Positions 36,583-51,874 of a stretch of DNA of 64,000 nucleotides are shown here, piece after piece (the first letter of the stretch is position 1; the number at the start of each line of letters is the position of its first letter). This DNA comes from Nematostella vectensis (Eukaryota > Cnidaria > Anthozoa > Actiniaria > Edwardsiidae): contig NC_064048.1 in the NCBI RefSeq assembly GCF_932526225.1, forward strand, positions 12,967,665-13,031,664, in the 5' to 3' direction. A model generated the notes under the pieces. It made no database searches. It saw only the letters and a list, made by a program, of their open reading frames with translations, and was not told the origin of the DNA. The translations under genes were made by a program, and so were the position numbers.

Positions 36583-39500
36583 GAAGGGAATTGTAATGAA
36601 AATTACTTTTAATACTATTGGTATCGTAAACTATCCCAAGCAAAGTCACCATCGGACTGGAGGTTACATTCGGGAAAAGCTTCAGGGTTACATTCGGGAA
36701 TTTGTTTTACGAGTGTAACCTCCAAAAGGTTACAATCGATAATTTGTTTTCCGAATGTAAATTCCAAAAAGTAACATTAGGAAAAATAAAACAGTATACT
36801 CGGAAAAAAAGGTATATCAATCTATCGAGCGCTATGCTCTATGTTAGAATCTACTTAATCAAGTTATCCAAGGAATCTAGTTAGTTCTTGTGTGCATAAA
36901 ATATGTACAGGATCCTGAACAAAGCATGAGCACATCAAAGATGCTGAGAGTACATAAAAATGTCCCTATACCTTCTTTTTATGTCATGACACAACAAGAA
37001 CAGTATAATTAAGTATCGATATTTAAAAAAAAAATAAAGAAAAAAAAATAGGCTATCAGCGGGAATCGAACCCGGGTCGCTGCGCTAGTAGTCAAGTGCC
37101 CGCAACGAAAGACTAACGTGGCATTGCTGAAGGGAATTGTAATAAAAATTACTTTTAATACTATTGGTATCGTAAACTATCCCAAGCAAAGTCACCATCG
37201 GACTGGAGGTTACAATCGGGAAAAGCTTCAGGGTTACATTCGGGAATTTGTTTTACGAGTGTAACCTCCAAAAGGTTACAATCGATAATTTGTTTTCCGA
37301 ATGTAAATTCCAAAAAGTAACATTAGGAAAAATAAAACAGTATACTCGGAAAAAAAGGTATATCAATCTATCGAGCGCTATGCTCTATGTTAGAATCTAC
37401 TTAATCAAGTTATCCAAGGAATCTAGTTAGTTCTTGTGTGCATAAAATATGTACAGGATCCTGAACAAAGCATGAGCACATCAAAGATGCTGAGAGTACA
37501 TCAAAATGTCCCTATACCTTCTTTTTATGTCATGACACACCAAGAACAGTATAATTAAGTATCGATATTAAAAAAAAAAATAAAGAAAAAAAAATAGGCT
37601 ATCCGCGGGAATCGAACCCGGGTGGCTGCGGTAGTAGTTAAGTGCCCGCAACGAAAGACTAACGTGGCATTGCTGAAGGGAATTGTAATGAAAATTACTT
37701 TTAATACTATTGGTATCGTAAACTATCCCAAGCAAAGTCACCATCGGACTGGAGGTTACATTCGGGAAAAGCTTCAGGGTTACATTCGGGAATTTGTTTT
37801 ACGAGTGTAACCTCCAAAAGGTTACAATCGATAATTTGTTTTCCGAATGTAAATTCCAAAAAGTAACATTAGGAAAAATAAAACAGTATACTCGGAAAAA
37901 AAGGTATATCAATCTATCGAGCGCTATGCTCTATGTTAGAATCTACTTAATCAAGTTATCCAAGGAATCTAGTTAGTTCTTGTGTGCATAAAATATGTAC
38001 AGGATCCTAAACAAAGCATGAGCACATCAAAGATGCTGAGAGTACATAAAAATGTCCCTATACCTTCTTTTTATGTCATGACACACCAAGAACAGTATAA
38101 GTAAGTATCGATATTTAAAAAAAAAAAAGAAAAAAAAAATAGGCTATCAGCGGGAATCGAACCCGGGTCGCTGCGTTAGTAGTCAAGTGCCCGCAACGAA
38201 AGACTAACGTGGCATTGCTGAAGGGAATTGTAATGAAAATTACTTTTAATACTATTGGTATCGTAAACTATCCCAAGCAAAGTCACCATCGGACTGGAGG
38301 TTACATTCGGGAAAAGCTTCATGGTTACATTCGGGAATTTATTTTACGAGTGTAACCTCCAAAAGGTTACAATCGATAATTTTTTTTCCGAATGTAAATT
38401 CCAAAAAGTAACATTAGGAAAAATAAAACAGTATACTCGGAAAAAAAGGTATATCAATCTATCGAGCGCTATGCTCTATGTTAGAATCTACTTAATCAAG
38501 TTATCCAAGGAATCTAGTTAGTTCTTGTGTGCATAAAATATGTACAGGATCCTGAACAAAGCATGAGCACATCAAAGATGCTGAGAGTACATAAAAATGT
38601 CCCTATACCTTCTTTTTATGTCATGACACAACAAGAACAGTATAATTAAGTATCGATATTTTAAAAAATAATAATAAAAAAAAAAAAATAGGCTATCAGC
38701 GGGAATCGAACCCTGGTAGCTGCGTTAGTAGTTAAGTGCCCGCAACGAAAGACTAACGTGGCATTGCTGAAGGGAATTGTAATGAAAATTACTTTTAATA
38801 CTATTGGTATCGTAAACTATCCCAAGCAAAGTCACCATCGGACTGGAGGTTACATTCGGGAAAAGCTTCAGGGTTACATTCGGGAATTTGTTTTATGAGT
38901 GTAACCTCCAAAAGGTTACAATCGATAATTTTTTTTTACGAATGTAAATTCCAAAAAGTAACATTAGGAAAAATAAAACAGTATACTCGGATAAAAAGGT
39001 GTATCAATCTATCGAGCGCTATGCTCTATGTTAGAATCTACTTAATCAAGTTATCCAAGGAATCTAGTTAGTTCTTGTGTGCATAAAATATGTACAGGAT
39101 CCTGAACAAAGCATGAGCACATCAAAGATGCTGAGAGTACATCAAAATGTCCCTATACCTTCTTTTTATGTCATGACACACCAAGAACAGTATAATTAAA
39201 AATCGAAATTAAAAAAAAAAAATAAAGAAAAAAAAAATAGGCTATCCGCGGGAATCGAACCCGGGTCGCTGCGGTAGTAGTTAAGTGCCCGCAACGAAAG
39301 ACTAACGTGGCATTGCTGAAGGGAATTGTAATGAAAATTACTTTTAATACTATTGGTATCGTAAACTATCCCAAGCAAAGTCACCATCGGACTGGAGGTT
39401 ACATTCGGGAAAAGCTTCAGGGTTACATTCGGGAATTTGTTTTACGAGTGTAACCTCCAAAAGGTTACAATCGATAATCTTTTTTCCGAATGTAAATTCC

Positions 39501-42500
39501 AAAAAGTAACATTAGGAAAAATAAAACAGTATACTCGGAAAAAAAGGTATATCAATCTATCGAGCGCTATGCTCTATGTTAGAATCTACTTAATCAAGTT
39601 ATCCAAGGAATCTAGTTAGTTCTTGTGTGCATAAAATATGTACAGGATCCTGAACAAAGCATGAGCACATCAAAGATGCTGAGAGTACATAAAAATGTCC
39701 CTATACCTTCTTTTTATGTCATGACACAACAAGAACAGTATAAGTAAGTATCGATATTTAAAAAAAAAATAAAGAAAAAAAAAATAGGCTATCAGCGGGA
39801 ATCGAACCCGGGTCGCTGCGCTAGTAGTCAAATGCCCGCAACAAAAGACTAACGTGGCATTGCTGAAAGGAATTGTAATAAAAATTACTTTTAATACTAT
39901 TGGTATCGTAAACTATCCCAAGCAAAGTCACCATCGAACTGGAGGTTACAATCGGGAAAAGCTTCAGGGTTACATTCGGGAATTTGTTTTACGAGTGTAA
40001 CCTCCAAAAGGTTACAATCGATAATTTGTTTTCCGAATGTAAATTCCAAAAAGTAACATTAGGAAAAATAAAACAGTATACTCGGAAAAAAAGGTATATC
40101 AATCTATCGAGCGCTATGCTCTATGTTAGAATCTACTTAATAAAGTTATCCAAGTAATATAGTTAGTTCTTGTGTGCATAAAATATGTACAGGATCCTGA
40201 ACAAAGCATGAGCACATCAAAGATGCTGAGAGTACATCAAAATGTCCCTATACCTTCTTTTTATGTCATGACACACCAAGAACAGTATAATTAAAAATCG
40301 AAATTAAAAACAAAAATAAAGAAAAAAAAAATAGGCTATCCGCGGGAATCAAACCCGGGTAGCTGCGTTAGTAGTTAAGTGCCCGCAACGAAAGACTAAC
40401 GTGGCATTGCTGAAGGGAATTGTAATGAAAATTACTTTTAATACTATTGGTATCGTAAACTATCCCAAGCAAAGTCACCATCGGACTGGAGGTTACATTC
40501 GGGAAAAGCTTCAGGGTTACATTCGGGAATTTGTTTTACGAGTGTAACCTCCAAAAGGTTACAATCGATAATTTTTTTTACGAATGTAAATTCCAAAAAG
40601 TAACATTAGGAAAAATAAAACAGTATACTCGGATAAAAAGGTATATCAATCTATCGAGCGCTATGCTCTATGTTAGAATCTACTTAATCAAGTTATCCAA
40701 GTAATATAGTTAGTTCTTGTGTGCATAAAATATGTACAGGATCCTGAACAAAGCATGAGCACATCAAAGATGCTGCGAGTACATCAAAATGTCCCTATAC
40801 CTTCTTTTTATGTCATGACACACCAAGAACAGTATAATTAAAAATCGAAATTAAAAAAAAAAAATAAAGAAAAAAAAAATAGGCTATCCGCGGGAATCGA
40901 ACCCGGGTCGCTGCGGTAGTAGTTAAGTGCCCGCAACGAAAGACTAACGTGGCATTGCTGAAGGGAATTGTAATGAAAATTACTTTTAATACTATTGGTA
41001 TCGTAAACTATCCCAAGCAAAGTCACCATCGGACTGGAGGTTACATTCGGGAAAAGCTTCAGGGTTACATTCGGGAATTTGTTTTACGAGTGTAACCTCC
41101 AAAAGGTTACAATCGATAATCTTTTTTCCGAATGTAAATTCCAAAAAGTAACATTAGGAAAAATAAAACAGTATACTAGGAAAAAAAGGTATATCAATCT
41201 ATCGAGCGCTATGCTCTATGTTAGAATCTACTTAATCAAGTTATCCAAGGAATCTAGTTAGTTCTTGTGTGCATAAAATATGTACAGGATCCTGAACAAA
41301 GCATTAGCACATCAAAGATGCTGAGAGTACATAAAAATGTCCCTATACCTTCTTTTTATGTCATGACACAACAAGAACAGTATAAGTAAGTATCGATATT
41401 TAAAAAAAAAAATAAAGAAAAAAAAATAGGCTATCAGCGGGAATCGAACCCGGGTCGCTGCGCTAGTAGTCAAGTGCCCGCAACGAAAGACTAACGTGGC
41501 ATTGCTGAAGGGAATTGTAATAAAAATTACTTTTAATACTATTGGTATCGTAAACTATCCCAAGCAAAGTCACCATCGGACTGGAGGTTACAATCGGGAA
41601 AAGCTTCAGGGTTACATTCGGGAATTTGTTTTACGAGTGTAACCTCCAAAAGGTTACAATCGATAATTTGTTTTCCGAATGTAAATTCCAAAAAGTAACA
41701 TTAGGAAAAATAAAACAGTATACTCGGAAAAAAAGGTATATCAATCTATCGAGCGCTATGCTCTATGTTAGAATCTACTTAATCAAGTTATCCAAGGAAT
41801 CTAGTTAGTTCTTGTGTGCATAAAATATGTACAGGATCCTGAACAAAGCATGAGCACATCAAAGATGCTGAGAGTACATCAAAATGTCCCTATACCTTCT
41901 TTTTATGTCATGACACACCAAGAACAGTATAATTAAGTATCGATATTAAAAAAAAAAATAAAGAAAAAAAAATAGGCTATCCGCGGGAATCGAACCCGGG
42001 TGGCTGCGGTAGTAGTTAAGTGCCCGCAACGAAAGACTAACGTGGCATTGCTGAAGGGAATTGTAATGAAAATTACTTTTAATACTATTGGTATCGTAAA
42101 CTATCCCAAGCAAAGTCACCATCGGACTGGAGGTTACATTCGGGAAAAGCTTCAGGGTTACATTCGGGAATTTGTTTTATGAGTGTAACCTCCAAAAGGT
42201 TACAATCGATAATTTTTTTTCCGAACGTAAATTCCAAAAAGTAACATTAGGAAAAATAAAACAGTATACTCGGAAAAAAAGGTATATCAATCTATCGAGC
42301 GCTATGCTCTATGTTAGAATCTACTTAATCAAGTTATCCAAGGAATCTAGTTAGTTCTTGTGTGCATAAAATATGTACAGGATCCTGAACAAAGCATAAG
42401 CACATCAAAGATGCTGAGAGTACATCAAAATGTCCCTATACCTTCTTTTTATGTCATGACACACCAAGAACAGTATAATTAAGTATCGATATTTAAAAAA

Positions 42501-44778
42501 AAATAAAGAAAAAAAAATAGGCTATCCGCGGGAATCGAACCCGGGTCGCTGCGGTAGTAGTTATGTGCCCGCAACGAAAGACTAACGTGGCATTGCTGAA
42601 GGGAATTGTAATGAAAATTACTTTTAATACTATTGGTATCGTAAACTATCCCAAGCAAAGTCACCATCGGACTGGAGGTTACATTCGGGAAAAGCTTCAG
42701 GGTTACATTCGGGAATTTGTTTTATGAGTGTAACCTCCAAAAGGTTACAATCGATAATTTTTTTTCCGAACGTAAATTCCAAAAAGTAACATTAGGAAAA
42801 ATAAAACAGTATACTCGGAAAAAAAGGTATATCAATCTATCGAGCGCTATGCTCTATGTTAGAATCTACTTAATCAAGTTATCCAAGGAATCTAGTTAGT
42901 TCTTGTGTGCATAAAATATGTACAGGATCCTGAACAAAGCATGAGCACATCAAAGATGCTGAGAGTACATAAAAATGTCCCTATACCTTCTTTTTATGTC
43001 ATGACACACCAAGAACAGTATAATTAAGTATCGATATTTAAAAAAAAATAAAGAAAAAAAAATAGGCTATCAGCGAGAATCGAACCCGGGTCGCTGCGTT
43101 AGTAGTCAAGTGCCCGCAACGAAAGACTAACGTGGCATTGCTGAAGGGAATTGTAATGAAAATTACTTTTAATACTATTGGTATCGTAAACTATCCCAAG
43201 CAAAGTCACCATCGGACTGGAGGTTACATTCGGGAAAAGCTTCAGGGTTACATTCGGGAATTTGTTTTACGAGTGTAACCTCTAAAAGGTTACAATCGAT
43301 AATTTGTTTTCCGAATGTAAATTCCAAAAAGTAACATTAGGAAAAATAAAACAGTATACTCGGAAAAAAAGGTATATCAATCTATCGAGCGCTATGCTCT
43401 ATGTTAGAATCTACTTAATCAAGTTATCCAAGGAATCTAGTTAGTTCTTGTGTGCATAAAATATGTACAGGATCCTGAACAAAGCATGAGCACATCAAAG
43501 ATGCTGAGAGTACATCAAAATGTCCCTATACCTTCTTTTTATGTCATGACACACCAAGAACAGTATAATTAAGTATCGATATTTAAAAAAAAAATAAAGA
43601 AAAAAAAATAGGCTATCAGAGGGAATCGAACCCGGGTCGCTGCGGTAGTAGTTAAGTGCCCGCAACGAAAGACTAACGTGGCATTGCTTAAGGGAATTGT
43701 AATGAAAATTACTTTTAATACTATTGGTATCGTAAACTATCCCAAGCAAAGTCACCATCGGACTGGAGGTTACATTCGGGAAAAGCTTCAGGGTTACATT
43801 CGGGAATTTGTTTTACGAGTGTAACCTCCAAAAGGTTACAATCGATAATTTGTTTTCCGAATGTAAATTCCAAAAAGTAACATTAGGAAAAATAAAACAG
43901 TATACTCGGAAAAAAAGGTATATCAATCTATCGAGCGCTATGCTCTATGTTAGAATCTACTTAATCAAGTTATCCAAGGAATCTAGTTAGTTCTTGTGTG
44001 CATAAAATATGTACAGGATCCTAAACAAAGCATGAGCACATCAAAGATGCTGAGAGTACATAAAAATGTCCCTATACCTTCTTTTTATGTCATGACACAC
44101 CAAGAACAGTATAAGTAAGTATCGATATTTAAAAAAAAAAAAGAAAAAAAAAATAGGCTATCAGCGAGAATCGAACCCGGGTCGCTGCGTTAGTAGTCAA
44201 GTGCCCGCAACGAAAGACTAACGTGGCATTGCTGAAGGGAATTGTAATGAAAATTACTTTTAATACTATTGGTATCGTAAACTATCCCAAGCAAAGTCAC
44301 CATCGGACTGGAGGTTACATTCGGGAAAAGCTTCATGGTTACATTCGGGAATTTATTTTACGAGTGTAACCTCCAAAAGGTTACAATCGATAATTTTTTT
44401 TCCGAATGTAAATTCCAAAAAGTAACATTAGGAAAAATAAAACAGTATACTCGGATAAAAAGGTATATTAATCTATCGAGCGCTATGCTCTATGTTAGAA
44501 TCTACTTAATCAAGTTATCCAAGGAATCTAGTTAGTTCTTGTGTGCATAAAATATGTACAGGATCCTGAACAAAGCATGAGCACATCAAAGATGCTGAGA
44601 GTACATAAAAATGTCCCTATACCTTCTTTTTATGTCATGACACACCAAGAACAGTATAATTAAGTATCGATATTTAAAAAAAAATGGAGAAAAAAAAACA
44701 GGCTATCAGCGGGAATCGAACCTGGGTCGCTGCGTCAGTAGTCAAGTGCCCGCAACGAAAGACTAACGTGGCATTGCT
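36583..44778. repeat. mosaic block, monomers 68-82
   Basis: Monomer starts 36583, 37129, 37675, 38220, 38769, 39318, 39865, 40412, 40960, 41507, 42053, 42598, 43143, 43689 and 44234. A third run of the series seen at 28393 and 33853 begins at 38769. The pair 37129-37675 repeats at 41507-42053 (4,378 bp), sharing GTGGCTGCGG. The pair 37675-38220 shares CCTAAACAAAGC and CTTCATGGTTAC with 43689-44234 (6,014 bp), including the G to A change giving GGAATTTATTTTACG. The same monomer types therefore appear in several different orders. Confidence 0.85.
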
Positions 44779-47700
44779 GAAGGGAATTGTAATGAAAATT
44801 ACTTTTAATACTATTGGTATCGTAAACTATCCCAAGCAAAGTCACCATCGGACAGGAGGTTACATTCGGGAAAAGCTGCAGGGTTACATTCGGGAATTTG
44901 TTTTACGAGTGTAACCTCAAAAAGGTTACAATCGATAATTTTTTTTCCGAATGTAAATTCAAAAAAGTAACATTATGAAAAATAAAACAGTATACTCGGA
45001 AAAAAAGGTATATCAATCTATCGAGCGCTATGCTCTATGTTAGAATCTACTTAATCAAGTTATCCAAGGAATCTAGTTAGTTCTTGTGTGCATAAAATAT
45101 GTACAGGATCCTGAACAAAGCATGAGCACATCAAAGATGCTGAGAGTACATAAAAATGTCCCTATACCTTCTTTTTAAGTCATGACACACCAAGAACAGT
45201 ATAATTAAGTATCGATATTAAAAAAAAAAATTAAGGAAAAAAAATAGGCTATCAGGGTGAATCGAACCCGGGTCGCTGCGTTAGTAGTCAAGTGCCCGCA
45301 ACGAAAGACTAACGTGGCATTGCTGAAGGGAGTTGTAATGAAAATTACTTTAAATACTATTGGTATCGTAAACTATCCCAAGCAAAGTCACCATCGGACT
45401 GGAGGTTACATCCGGGAAAAGCTTCAGGGTTACATTCGGGAATTTGTTTTACGAGTGTAACCTCCAAAAGGTTACAATCGATAATTTGTTTTCGAATGTA
45501 AATTCCAAAAAGTAACATTAGGAAAAATAAAACAGTATACTCGGAAAAAAAGGTATATCAATCTATCGAGCGCTATGCTCTATGTTAGAATCTACTTAAT
45601 CAAGTTATCCAAGGAATCTAGTTAGTTCTTGTGTGCATAAAATATGTACAGGATCCTGAACAAAGCATGAGCACATCAAAGATGCTGAGAGTACATAAAA
45701 ATGTCCCTCTACCTTCTTTTTATGTCATGACACACCAAGAACAGTATAAGTAAGTATCGATATTTAAAAAAAAAATAAAGAAAAAAAATAGGCTATCAGC
45801 GGGAATCGAACCTGGGTCGCTGCGTTAGTAGTCAAGTGCCTGCAACGAAAGACTTATGTGGCATTGCTGAAGGGAATTGTAATGAAAATTACTTTTAATA
45901 CTATTGGTATCGTAAACTATCCCAAGCAAAGTCACCATCGGACAATAGGTTACATTCGGGAAAAGCTGCAGGGTTACATTCGGGAATTTGTTTTACGAGT
46001 GTAACCTCAAAAAGGTTACAATCGATAATTTTTTTTTCCGAATGTAAATTCAAAAAAGTAACATTATGAAAAATAAAACAGAATACTCGGAAAAAAAGGT
46101 ATATCAATCTATCGAGCGCTATGCTCTATGTTAGAATCTACTTAATCAAGTTATCCAAGGAATCTAGTTAGTTCTTGTGTGCATAAAATATGTACAGGAT
46201 CCTGAACAAAGCATGAGCACATCAAAGATGCTGAGAGTACATAAAAATGTCCCTATACCTTCTTTTTATGTCATGACACACCAATAACATTATAATTAAG
46301 TATCGATATTTAAAAAAAAAATGAAGAAAAAAAAATAGGCTATCAGCGGGAATAGAACCTGGGTCTCTGCGTTAGTAGTCAAGTGCCTGCAACGAAAGAC
46401 TAACGTGGCATTGCTGAAGGGAATTGTAATGAAAATTACTTTTTATACTATTGGTATCGTAAACTATCCCAAGCAAAGTCACCATCGGACAGGAGGTTAC
46501 ATTCGGGAAAAGCTGCAGGGTTACATTCGGGAATTTGTTTTACGAGTGTAACCTCAAAAAGGTTACAATCGATAATTTTTTTTTCCGAATGTAAATTCAA
46601 AAAAGTAACATTATGAAAAATAAAACAGTATACTCGGAAAAAAAGGTATATCAATCTATCGAGCGCTATGCTCTATGTTAGAATCTACTTAATCAAGTTA
46701 TCCAAGGAATCTAGTTAGTTCTTGTGTGCATAAAATATGTACAGGATCCTGAACAAAGCATGAGCACATCAAAGATGCTGAGAGTACATAAAAATGTCCC
46801 TATACCTTCTTTTTATGTCATGACACACCAAGAACAGTATAATTAAGTATCGATATTTAAAAAAAAAATTAAGGAAAAAAAATAGGCTATCAGCGGGAAT
46901 CGAACCCGGGTCGCTGCGTTAGTAGTCAAGTGCCCGCAACGAAAGACTAACGTAGCATTGCTGAAGGGAATTGTAATGAAAATTACTTTTAATACTATTG
47001 GTATCGTAAACTATCCCAAGCAAAGTCACCATCGGACTGGAGGTTACATTCGGGAAAAGCTTCAGGGTTACATTCGGGAATTTGTTTTACGAGTGTAACC
47101 TCCAAAAGGTTACAATCGATAATTTGTTTTCCGAATGTAAATTCCAAAAAGTAACATTAGGAAAAATAAAACAGTATACTCGGATAAAAAGGTATATCAA
47201 TCTATCGAGCGCTATGCTCTATGTTAGAATCTACTTAATCAAGTTATCCAAGGAATCTAGTTAGTTCTTGTGTGCATAAAATATGTACAGGATCCTAAAC
47301 AAAGCATGAGCACATCAAAGATGCTGAGAGTACATAAAAATGTCCCTATACCTTCTTTTTATGTCATGACACACCAAGAACAGTATAATTAAGTATCGAT
47401 ATTTAAAAAAAAAATGAAGAAAAAAAAATAGGCTATCAGCGGGAATCGAACCTGGGTCGCTGCGTTAGTAGTCAAGTGCCTGCAACGAAAGACTAACGTG
47501 GCATTGCTGAAGGGAATTGTAATGGAAATTACTTTTAATACTATTGGTATCGTAAACTATCCCAAGCAAAGTCACCATCGGACTGGAGGTTACATTCGGG
47601 AAAAGCTGCAGGGTTACATTCGGGAATTTGTTTTACGAGTGTAACCTCAAAAAGGTTACAATCGATAATTTTTTTTCCGAATGTAAATTCAAAAAAGTAA

Positions 47701-48597
47701 CATTATGAAAAATAAAACAGTATACCCGGAAAAAAAGGTATATCAATCTATCGAGCGCTATGCTCTATGTTAGAATCTACTTAATCAAGTTATCCAAGGA
47801 ATCTAGTTAGTTCTTGTGTGCATAAAATATGTACAGGATCCTGAACAAAGCATGAGCACATCAAAGATGCTGAGAGTACATAAAAATGTCCCTATACCTT
47901 CTTTTTATGTCATGACACACCAAGAAAAGTATAATTAAGTATCGATATTAAAAAAAAAATAAAGAAAAAAAAAAGGCTATTAGCGGGAATCGAACCCGGG
48001 TCGCTGCGTTAGTAGTCAAGTACCCGCAACGAAAGACGAACGTGGCATTGCTGAAGGGAATTGTAATGAAAATTACTTTTAATACTATTGGGATCGTAAA
48101 CTATCCCAAGCAAAGTCACCATCGGACTGGAGGTTACATTCGGGAAAAGCTGCAGGGTTACATTCGGGAATTTGTTTTACGAGTGTAACCTCAAAAAGGT
48201 TACAATCGATAATTTTTTTTCCGAATGTAAATTCAAAAAAGTAACATTAAGAAAAATAAAACAGTATACTCGGAAAAAAAGGTATATCAATCTATCGAGC
48301 GCTATGCTCTATGTTAGAATCTACTTAATCAAGTTATCCAAGGAATCTAGTTAGTTCTTGTGTGCATAAAATATGTACAGGATCCTGAACAAAGCATGAG
48401 CACATCAAAGATGCTGAGAGTACATAAAAATGTCCCTATACCTTCTTTTTATGTCATGACACACCAAGAACAGTATAATTAAGTATCGATATTTAAAAAA
48501 AAATGTAGAAAAAAAAATAGGCTATCAGCGGGAATCGAACCTGGGTCGCTGCGTTAGTAGTCAAGTGCCTGCAACGAAAGACTAACGTGGCATTGCT
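44779..48597. repeat. seven-monomer higher-order unit, copy 1 (3,819 bp); PstI-type subfamily
   Basis: Monomer starts 44779, 45325, 45869, 46416, 46963, 47509 and 48053. Five of the seven carry AAAAGCTGCAGGG, so the HindIII site is replaced by a PstI site, together with AAATTCAAAAAAGTAAC, CATTATGAAAAA, loop CAAAA and the tRNA-like form GAACCTGGGTCG with GTGCCTGCAAC. Monomers 45325 and 46963 keep HindIII. Private marks shared with copy 2 at 3,818-3,819 bp include TTTTTAAGTCATG (45174), GTGAATCG (45258), CCCTCTACC (45706) and GTAATGGAAATTAC (47520). Confidence 0.9.
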
Positions 48598-51500
48598 GAA
48601 GGGAATTGTAATGAAAATTACTTTTAATACTATTGGTATCGTAAACTATCCCAAGCAAAGTCACCATCGGACAGGAGGTTACATTCGGGAAAAGCTGCAG
48701 GGTTACATTCGGGAATTTGTTTTACGAGTGTAACCTCAAAAAGGTTACAATCGATAATTTTTTTTCCGAATGTAAATTCAAAAAAGTAACATTATGAAAA
48801 ATAAAACAGTATACTCGGAAAAAAAGGTATATCAATCTATCGAGCGCTATGCTCTATGTTAGAATCTACTTAATCAAGTTATCCAAAAAATCTAGTTAGT
48901 TCTTGTGTGCATAAAATATGTACAGGATCCTGAACAAAGCATGAGCACATCAAAGATGCTGAGAGTACATAAAAATGTCCCTATACCTTCTTTTTAAGTC
49001 ATGACACACCAAGAACAGTATAATTAAGTATCGATATTAAAAAAAAAATTAAGGAAAAAACATAGGCTATCAGCGTGAATCGAACCCGGGTCGCTGCGTT
49101 AGTAGTCAAGTGCCCGCAACGAAAGACTAACGTGGCATTGCTGAAGGGAGTTGTAATGAAAATTACTTTAAATACTATTGGTATCGTAAACTATCCCAAG
49201 CAAAGTCACCATCGGACTGGAGGTTACATCCGGGAAAAGCTTCAGGGTTACATTCGGGAATTTGTTTTACGAGTGTAACCTCCAAAAGGTTACAATCGAT
49301 AATTTTTTTTTGAATGTAAATTCCAAAAAGTAACATTAGGAAAAATAAAACAGTATACTCGGAAAAAAAGGTATATCAATCTATCGAGCGCTATGCTCTA
49401 TGTTAGAATCTACTTAATCAAGTTATCCAAGGAATCTAGTTAGTTCTTGTGTGCATAAAATATGTACGGGATCCTGAACAAAGCATGAGCACATCAAAGA
49501 TGCTGAGAGTACATAAAAATGTCCCTCTACCTTCTTTTTATGTCATGACACACCAAGAACAGTATAAGTAAGTATCGATATTTAAAAAAAAAATAAAGAA
49601 AAAAAATAGGCTATCAGCGGGAATCGAACCTGGGTCGCTGCGTTAGTAGTCAAGTGCCTGCAACGAAAGACTAACGTGGCATTGCTGAAGAAAATTGTAA
49701 TGAAAATTACTTTTAATAATTTTGGTATCGTAAACTATCCCAAGCAAAGTCACCATCGGACAGGAGGTTACATTCGGGAAAAGCTGCAGGGTTACATTCG
49801 GGAATTTGTTTTACGAGTGTAACCTCAAAAAGGTTACAATCGATAATTTTTTTTTCCGAATGTAAATTCAAAAAAGTAACATTATGAAAAATAAAACAGT
49901 ATACTCGGAAAAAAAGGTATATCAATCTATCGAGCGCTATGCTCTATGTTAGAATCTACTTAATCAAGTTATCCAAGGAATCTAGTTAGTTCTTGTGTGC
50001 ATAAAATATGTACAGGATCCTGAACAAAGCATGAGCACATCAAAGATGCTGAGAGTACATAAAAATGTCCCTATACCTTCTTTTTATGTCATGACACACC
50101 AAGAACAGTATAATTAAGTATCGATATTTAAAAAAAAAATGAAGAAAAAAAAATAGGCTATCAGCGGGAATCGAACCTGGGTCGCTGCGTTAGTAGTCAA
50201 GTGCCTGCAACGAAAGACTAACGTGGCATTGCTGAAGGAAATTGTAATGAAAATTACTTTTTATACTATTGGTATCGTAAACTATCCCAAGCAAAGTCAC
50301 CATCGGACAGGAGGTTACATTCGGGAAAAGCTGCAGGGTTACATTCGGGAATTTGTTTTACGAGTGTAACCTCAAAAAGGTTACAATCGATAATTTTTTT
50401 TTCCGAATGTAAATTCAAAAAAGTAACATTATGAAAAATAAAACAGTATACTCGGAAAAAAAGGTATATCAATCTATCGAGCGCTATGCTCTATGTTAGA
50501 ATCTACTTAATCAAGTTATCCAAGGAATCTAGTTAGTTCTTGTGTGCATAAAATATGTACAGGATCCTGAACAAAGCATGAGCACATCAAAGATGCTGAG
50601 AGTACATAAAAATGTCCCTATACCTTCTTTTTATGTCATGACACACCAAGAACAGTATAATTAAGTATCGATATTTCAAAAAAAAAATTAAGGAAAAAAA
50701 ATAGGCTATCAGCGGGAATCGAACCCGGGTCGCTGCGTTAGTAGTCAAGTGCTCGCAACGAAAGACTAACGTAGCATTGCTGAAGGGAATTGTAATGAAA
50801 ATTACTTTTAATACTATTGGTATCGTAAACTATCCCAAGCAAAGTCACCATCGGACTGGAAGTTACATTCGGGAAAAGCTTCAAGGTTACATTCGGGAAT
50901 TTGTTTTACGAGTGTAACCTCCAAAAGGTTACAATCGATAATTTGTTTTCCGAATGTAAATTCCAAAAAGTAACATTAGGAAAAATAAAACAGTATACTC
51001 GGATAAAAAGGTATATCAATCTATCGAGCGCTATGCTCTATGTTAGAATCTACTTAATCAAGTTATCCAAGGAATCTAGTTAGTTCTTGTGTGCATAAAA
51101 TATGTACAGGATCCTAAACAAAGCATGAGCACATCAAAGATGCTGAGAGTACATAAAAATGTCCCTATACCTTCTTTTTATGTCATGACACACCAAGAAC
51201 AGTATAATTAAGTATCGATATTTAAAAAAAAAATGAAGAAAAAAAAATAGGCTATCAGCGGGAATCGAACCTGGGTCGCTGCGTTAGAAGTCAAGTGCCT
51301 GCAACGAAAGACTAACGTGGCATTGCTGAAGGGAATTGTAATGGAAATTACTTTTAATACTATTGGTATCGTAAACTATCCCAAGCAAAGTCACCATCGG
51401 ACTGGAGGTTACATTCGGGAAAAGCTGCAGGGTTACATTCGGGAATTTGTTTTACGAGTGTAACCTCAAAAAGGTTACAATCGATAATTTTTTTTTCCGA

Positions 51501-51874
51501 ATGTAAATTCAAAAAAGTAACATTATAAAAAATAAAACAGTATACTCGGAAAAAAAGGTATATCAATCTATCGAGCGCTATGCTCTATGTTAGAATCTAC
51601 TTAATCAAGTTATCCAAGGAATCTAGTTAGTTCTTGTGTGCATAAAATATGTACAGGATCCTGAACAAAGCATGAGCACATCAAAGATGCTGAGAGTACA
51701 TAAAAATGTCCCTATACCTTCTTTTTATGTCATGACACACCAAGAACAGTATAATTAAGTATCGATATTTAAAAAAAAAATGAAGAAAAAAAAATAGGCT
51801 ATCAGCGGGAATCGAACCTGGGTCGCTGCGTTAGTAGTCAAGTGCCTGCAACGAAAGACTAACGTGGCATTGCT
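48598..51874. repeat. seven-monomer unit, copy 2 (six monomers recognisable)
   Basis: Monomer starts 48598, 49143, 49687, 50234, 50782 and 51328 match 44779, 45325, 45869, 46416, 46963 and 47509. The position expected for the seventh monomer (counterpart of 48053, which has CATTAAGAAAAA) is instead occupied by 51875, a duplicate of 50234, so a later three-monomer event overwrote the unit's end. Confidence 0.87.
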
